10,284 nt of DNA. It comes from Bacteroides sp. CAG:709. GTDB taxonomy: Bacteria; Bacteroidota; Bacteroidia; Bacteroidales; UBA932. The notes below the pieces were generated by a model. The model did not search any database. It was given only the letters and a program-made list of their open reading frames with translations, and had not been told where the DNA came from. The translations under genes and the position numbers were made by a program. This document shows, piece by piece, positions 7,132-10,284 of the stretch (position 1 is its first letter; each line of letters opens with the position of its first letter). The DNA is taken from positions 68,442 through 78,725 of the forward strand of contig FR882204.1 in assembly GCA_000434935.1 (NCBI GenBank), in the 5' to 3' direction.

Positions 7132-8172
7132 ATGTTGTTTTTAGAAAAACTATTCGTCTCTCCGAGGGCTACGGTGCGTGTGATTTCATTGATAAATCTT
7201 ATTCTTTCCGCTCTTGCCGGGGCGTTGTCGGGATTTGGCTCAGCCTTGTTCACGACCTTGTTCGGACTCAATGTTTCGGCTTCCATATTGTTCATGGTGC
7301 CTGACGAGTATAATGACTACAGGTCATCCGTGTTGAATTCAGCGCTTACGATGTCGCTGTCCGTATTCGCGTCATTGCTGCTGGGAATGGATCTGATCGG
7401 AGAAAAACTGTGCATCATACTATATGTCCTGTGCTCGATGATTCCGCTATGCGCATGTCTGATTTCCAGAACTTTCAAGGCAATGCGTGATGAGAACTAT
7501 CTGGTGACCAAGGTTTCAGGCTGGGAGATAATGTTATGTCTCATCAAGATGTGTTTTCTGGTGGCTTTCATGTCCGTGGGGCTGCTGACATCCGTGTGCG
7601 CCATGCTCTTCGCCAGGTGGTGGGTGCGGATTCTGGCTATACTTTTCGCCGGTTTTTTCTATGCGTTGATCTATCTCAGGAATATAACATCTTCTCCTAT
7701 ACTTCATTATACGGATACGGGCATTCCTCTCGGTGAACGTGACGTTTATTCTTGCGTCTTGCATCCGTCCAAGTTCAAGGAAGATTTCAGTTATATGTAT
7801 GACAAGATGCTGGCACTTCTGGAGAAGGAACAGCCGTATCTGGACCCGGAATATTCTTTGGATGACATGACTAGGGCGCTGTTCTCCAACAAATCTTATA
7901 TGTCGAAGCTGATCAATATCTGCACGGGGCTGAATTTCAGCCAGCTGATCAACAAGTACCGGGTGAACCATGCGCGGGAACTCTTTTTGGCGGACAATGA
8001 CTTGAAAGTGTGCGAATTGGCAGATTTGTCAGGATTCCATTCCTCGGTGTCGTTCAATATGGCGTTCAAGCTGTTCTATAAAGTGACGCCAGGAGTCTGG
8101 TGCAAGGAAATCAGGGACAAGGCGGCTATTGAAGGGAAAGACCTTTCCAATCTTCAGGAACTGGCGCTGTGA
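7132..8172 (+). CDS. Membrane-embedded AraC-family transcriptional regulator
   Basis: A 346-residue protein joining a polytopic membrane N-terminus to an AraC-type DNA-binding domain. About five hydrophobic segments are visible (roughly 17-43, 70-88, 92-112, 132-160, 164-182). Residues about 183-240 form a linker that includes an LHPSKFKEDFSYMYDKMLALLEKE-like helical region shown here in part (210-233). The C-terminal 240-328 region has the two helix-turn-helix units of AraC proteins: YSLDDMTRALFSNKSYMSK (241-259) followed by the LINKYRVNHARELF helix (272-285), then VCELADLSGFHSSVSFNMAF (293-312) and FYKVTPGVW (315-323). Presumably it binds DNA from the inner membrane and responds to a signal sensed in or across the membrane; signal and targets are unknown. 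It is monocistronic between the upstream terminator and a convergent gene, which its last 47 bases overlap on the other strand. Confidence 0.88.
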   Translation: MLFLEKLFVSPRATVRVISLINLILSALAGALSGFGSALFTTLFGLNVSASILFMVPDEYNDYRSSVLNSALTMSLSVFASLLLGMDLIGEKLCIILYVLCSMIPLCACLISRTFKAMRDENYLVTKVSGWEIMLCLIKMCFLVAFMSVGLLTSVCAMLFARWWVRILAILFAGFFYALIYLRNITSSPILHYTDTGIPLGERDVYSCVLHPSKFKEDFSYMYDKMLALLEKEQPYLDPEYSLDDMTRALFSNKSYMSKLINICTGLNFSQLINKYRVNHARELFLADNDLKVCELADLSGFHSSVSFNMAFKLFYKVTPGVWCKEIRDKAAIEGKDLSNLQELAL

Positions 8173-8839
8173 TTTCTATCGGCAGCTTGCTTACCGGGTG
8201 AATGAAACTGATATGTCTGGCCATGAGGGAAATGCCTCCGTCGCGGTTGGACCTGGGAGCGCCGTATTTGAGGTCGCCTTTTATGCAGCATCCTATTCCT
8301 GCCAGCTGGCAGCGGATCTGATGGTGGCGGCCTGTGTACAGGAGAACCTCCAGAAGATAGTATCTTTCAGTCCTGTCAATGAGCTTGTAGTGGAGTCTTG
8401 CAAGTTTGGCCTCCTTCTCCTTACCGGTGCGGCTGATGAATGACTTGTTCATCTTCTCGTTGCGTGTCAGCCAATTCTCCAGGTCTGCCTCTTCCGGCTC
8501 CGGCTTGTTGCATACCAGTGCCCAGTAGGTCTTGTGGACATTGCCTTCTCTGAACATGGCATTCAGGCGTTCCAGAGCCTTGGATGTCTTGGCAAGAATG
8601 GTTATGCCGCTGACAGGACGGTCCAGTCTGTGCGGTATGCCCATGAAGACCTGACCCGGTTTGGAGTCACGCATTGCTATGAATGCCTTGTATTTTTCAC
8701 CGAGCGGCTCGTCTCCTGTCTTGTCGCCCTGGACGATTTCGCCGACCTTCTTGTTGACGGCGAGAATGTGGTTGTCTTCGTATAATATTCTGGATTCCAG
8801 GTCTTTATATTCGTATTCCGGTAATGTTCTGTAAACCAT
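8126..8839 (-). CDS. RluA-family pseudouridine synthase
   Basis: A 237-residue protein that should convert specific uridines in rRNA or tRNA to pseudouridine. The catalytic motif is HRLDRPVSG (70-78), with the nucleophilic Asp at 73. Other family marks are ILYEDNHILAVNKKVGEIVQGD (18-39, an opening strand pair) and TGRHHQIRCQLA (169-180), followed by KGDLKYGAP (187-195). There is no N-terminal S4 RNA-binding domain, so it belongs with the compact single-domain forms; the exact uridine target (RluA, RluC, RluD or TruC type) cannot be told by eye. I chose ATG 8839 over an in-frame ATG at 8911. The extra 24 residues would not resemble the family, and they would place the start inside a palindrome that looks regulatory. 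It converges on the AraC-type gene with a 47-base overlap and diverges from dnaK. Confidence 0.9.
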   Translation of the reverse strand: MVYRTLPEYEYKDLESRILYEDNHILAVNKKVGEIVQGDKTGDEPLGEKYKAFIAMRDSKPGQVFMGIPHRLDRPVSGITILAKTSKALERLNAMFREGNVHKTYWALVCNKPEPEEADLENWLTRNEKMNKSFISRTGKEKEAKLARLHYKLIDRTERYYLLEVLLYTGRHHQIRCQLAGIGCCIKGDLKYGAPRSNRDGGISLMARHISFIHPVSKLPIEITAPVPEDWKGLSLQ

Positions 8840-8895
8840 GTCAGAAATATGTGTAATGTCAAATTGTTTGTTTGCGGGGCTAAAGTTAGATAAAA

Positions 8896-8912
8896 TATGA
8901 CAAATTGTCATA
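8896..8912. promoter_or_regulatory. Perfect 17-base palindrome, candidate operator between divergent genes
   Basis: The sequence is TATGACAAATTGTCATA: 8-base arms (TATGACAA and TTGTCATA) around a single A. It lies in the AT-rich half of the spacer between the pseudouridine synthase gene and dnaK. It overlaps the place where a dnaK promoter could sit (TTTG at 8867-8874, then a weak TAAAATATG at 8891-8899). It is not the CIRCE element (TTAGCACTC-N9-GAGTGCTAA) that HrcA binds in other phyla. The dyad is seen directly; operator function is inferred. Confidence 0.45.
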
Positions 8913-8920
8913 AAATAATT

Positions 8921-9030
8921 GCGCTATGGGCATTGGCACGGCATTGGATAAATGTCAAGGCGTTGTCGGCCGGATGGCAGGCAGCGGTCCGGACAAATGG
9001 TCCGGGTGTTACAAACGATAATAAAAAAAT
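8921..9030 (+). other. GC-rich 5' leader region of dnaK
   Basis: Bases 8921-9010 are about 60% G+C by hand count, far above the other spacers in the window. They contain a direct repeat GGCATTGG (8929-8936 and 8940-8947, 11 bases apart), a direct repeat GGTCCGG (8986-8992 and 8999-9005) and a hairpin CCGGAC/GTCCGG (8989-8994 with 9000-9005, loop AAATG). A 31-codon open frame (8926-9021) crosses it, without a visible ribosome binding site. The stretch probably lies in the dnaK transcript, but its function is unknown. Confidence 0.4.
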
Positions 9031-9036
9031 AGGAGA
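9031..9036 (+). promoter_or_regulatory. Ribosome binding site of dnaK
   Basis: AGGAGA lies 8 bases before the ATG at 9045 in an A-rich context. It is the clearest Shine-Dalgarno-like site in the window, where most genes lack one, and it fits a highly expressed chaperone. It also fixes the start of dnaK. Confidence 0.75.
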
Positions 9037-9044
9037 TAAATATT

Positions 9045-10284
9045 ATGGGAAAAATCATTGGAATCGACTTGGGTACGACCAACTCCTGCGTAGCAGTGAT
9101 GGAAGGTAACCAGCCAACAGTCATAATCAACAACGAAGGTCAGAGAACGACCCCTTCAGTAGTTGCATTCACCGAAGGTGGTGAGAGAAAAGTAGGTAGC
9201 CCTGCAAAACGTCAGGCTATCACCAATCCTAAGAACACCGTGTTCTCCATCAAGAGATTCATGGGTGAGACTTATGATCAGGTAAACAAAGAAATCGAGA
9301 GGGTTCCTTACACTGTCGTAAGGGGCGAGAACAATACGCCTCGTGTAGAAATCGAGGGACGTCAGTATTCACCGCAGGAAATTTCAGCAATGATTCTTCA
9401 GAAGATGAAGAAGACAGCTGAGGATTACTTGAGACAGCCTGTAACGGAGGCAGTTATCACAGTTCCTGCATACTTCTCAGATTCACAGCGTCAGGCTACC
9501 AAGGAAGCCGGCAAGATCGCGGGTCTTGATGTAAAGCGTATCATCAACGAGCCTACTGCAGCTGCGCTTGCTTATGGTCTTGACAAGAAAAATAAGAATA
9601 TGAAAGTCGCTGTGTTCGACCTCGGTGGTGGTACATTCGATATTTCCATCATGGAACTCGGTGACGGTGTGTTCGAAGTGAAATCCACGAATGGTGATAC
9701 TCACCTCGGCGGTGATGACTTCGACCAGAAGGTTATCGACTGGCTTGCACAGGAATTTGCTGCAGAGAACGGCGGCGCTGATTTGAAGAAAGACCCTATG
9801 GCTCTTCAGAGACTTAAGGATGCTGCCGAGAAAGCGAAGATCGAGCTTTCCAACCAGACTTCTACGGAAATCAACCTTCCTTACATCATGCCTGTAGACG
9901 GTGTTCCTAAACACCTCGTAAAGACATTGACAAGAGCTAAATTCGAACAGCTTTGCGATGACTTGTTCCAGAGAACCATCATCCCTTGCCGCAAGGCACT
10001 TGAGGATGCCCGTTTGAGCGCGTCACAGATTGACGAAGTCCTGCTCGTAGGTGGTTCAAGCCGTATTCCTAAGGTTCAGGAAATCGTGAAGGAATTCTTC
10101 GGAAAAGAGCCTAACAGAAGCGTTAACCCGGATGAGGTTGTAGCTATCGGTGCAGCTATTCAGGGCGGTGTGCTTGCCGGTGACGTGAAGGATGTCCTTC
10201 TTTTGGATGTAACTCCGCTTTCACTTGGTATTGAGACACTTGGCGGTGTGATGACCAAGCTTATCGCTTCCAACACCACCATCC
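9045..10284 (+). CDS. dnaK: Chaperone DnaK (Hsp70), 3'-truncated by window edge
   Basis: This is an ATP-driven cytosolic chaperone that folds and protects proteins together with DnaJ and GrpE. The window holds 413 codons of a protein that is normally about 630-640 residues, so the substrate-binding domain is nearly all missing. The nucleotide-binding domain is complete and normal: IGIDLGTTNSCVAVMEG at the start (phosphate 1), TVPAYFSDSQRQATK, NEPTAAALAYGLD, the phosphate 2 motif FDLGGGTFDIS and the adenosine motif VLLVGGSSRIPKVQ. The interdomain linker VLLLDV is at 384-389, followed by the first beta strand of the substrate domain (TPLSLGIETLGG). It has its own ribosome binding site and a 205-base upstream region shared with the divergent pseudouridine synthase gene. 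No grpE or dnaJ precedes it. Heat regulation is likely from general knowledge, but no CIRCE element is visible. Confidence 0.98.
   Translation, partial: MGKIIGIDLGTTNSCVAVMEGNQPTVIINNEGQRTTPSVVAFTEGGERKVGSPAKRQAITNPKNTVFSIKRFMGETYDQVNKEIERVPYTVVRGENNTPRVEIEGRQYSPQEISAMILQKMKKTAEDYLRQPVTEAVITVPAYFSDSQRQATKEAGKIAGLDVKRIINEPTAAALAYGLDKKNKNMKVAVFDLGGGTFDISIMELGDGVFEVKSTNGDTHLGGDDFDQKVIDWLAQEFAAENGGADLKKDPMALQRLKDAAEKAKIELSNQTSTEINLPYIMPVDGVPKHLVKTLTRAKFEQLCDDLFQRTIIPCRKALEDARLSASQIDEVLLVGGSSRIPKVQEIVKEFFGKEPNRSVNPDEVVAIGAAIQGGVLAGDVKDVLLLDVTPLSLGIETLGGVMTKLIASNTTI

Noticed and set aside
8840..8911. Longer start (ATG 8911) for the pseudouridine synthase
   Set aside because: The extra 24 residues do not look like the family N-terminus and the start would lie in the palindrome; the ATG at 8839 leads directly into the expected fold.
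8933..8950. Sigma-54-like promoter before dnaK (TTGGCACG followed by TTGGA)
   Set aside because: The -24 half matches well, but the -12 half lacks the GC at the required spacing (GG-N10-GA here), and sigma-54 control of dnaK is not expected.
8897..9109. 70-codon plus-strand open frame across the dnaK start
   Set aside because: It runs out of frame into dnaK, whose own start and ribosome site are clear, and shows no recognisable protein features.

Overview
The window looks like chromosome from a member of the Bacteroidales (phylum Bacteroidota). Signs are TAnnTTTG-type -7 promoter boxes, few clear Shine-Dalgarno sites, a leucyl-tRNA synthetase with a roughly 50-residue insert and no zinc-knuckle cysteines, a signal peptide that appears to be cleaved just before Gln, a TonB C-terminal domain on a secreted protein, and coding DNA of about half G+C with AT-rich spacers. 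Finer placement is not possible by eye; nothing visible suggests a recent mobile element, phage, CRISPR array or RNA gene.

Layout. 1-1316 (minus): 3'-truncated DUF389 multi-membrane-span protein. 1317-1383: AT-rich divergent promoter region. 1384-6960 (plus): a tight four-gene run, namely a SPOR-domain lipoprotein, a secreted M28-peptidase-like protein with a TonB C-terminal domain, leucyl-tRNA synthetase (leuS) and a YitT-family membrane protein. Spacers are only 6, 2 and 4 bases, and the run is closed by a strong intrinsic terminator at 7029-7062. 7132-8172 (plus): an AraC-type DNA-binding domain on a polytopic membrane N-terminus. 8126-8839 (minus): an RluA-family pseudouridine synthase whose 3' end overlaps the AraC-type gene by 47 bases. 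8840-9044: a divergent regulatory region with a perfect 17-base palindrome and an unusually GC-rich dnaK leader. 9045-10284 (plus): dnaK, cut off by the window end after 413 codons.

How it fits together. The window is mostly housekeeping (leuS, dnaK, RNA modification) with envelope-related genes. The first two operon genes both act outside the cytoplasm: a lipoprotein with a likely glycan-binding SPOR domain, then a secreted TonB-domain protein. They are co-transcribed with leuS, perhaps only for convenience. No obvious new multi-gene system is present. The strongest unusual signal is the M28-like protein: four of its six canonical zinc-binding or catalytic positions are substituted (His to Arg, Asp to Gly, Glu to Ser, His to Gly) while the fold-level motifs are kept, so it reads as a secreted pseudopeptidase fused to a TonB C-terminal domain. 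The membrane-embedded AraC-type regulator and the palindrome plus GC-rich leader before dnaK are the next most interesting.
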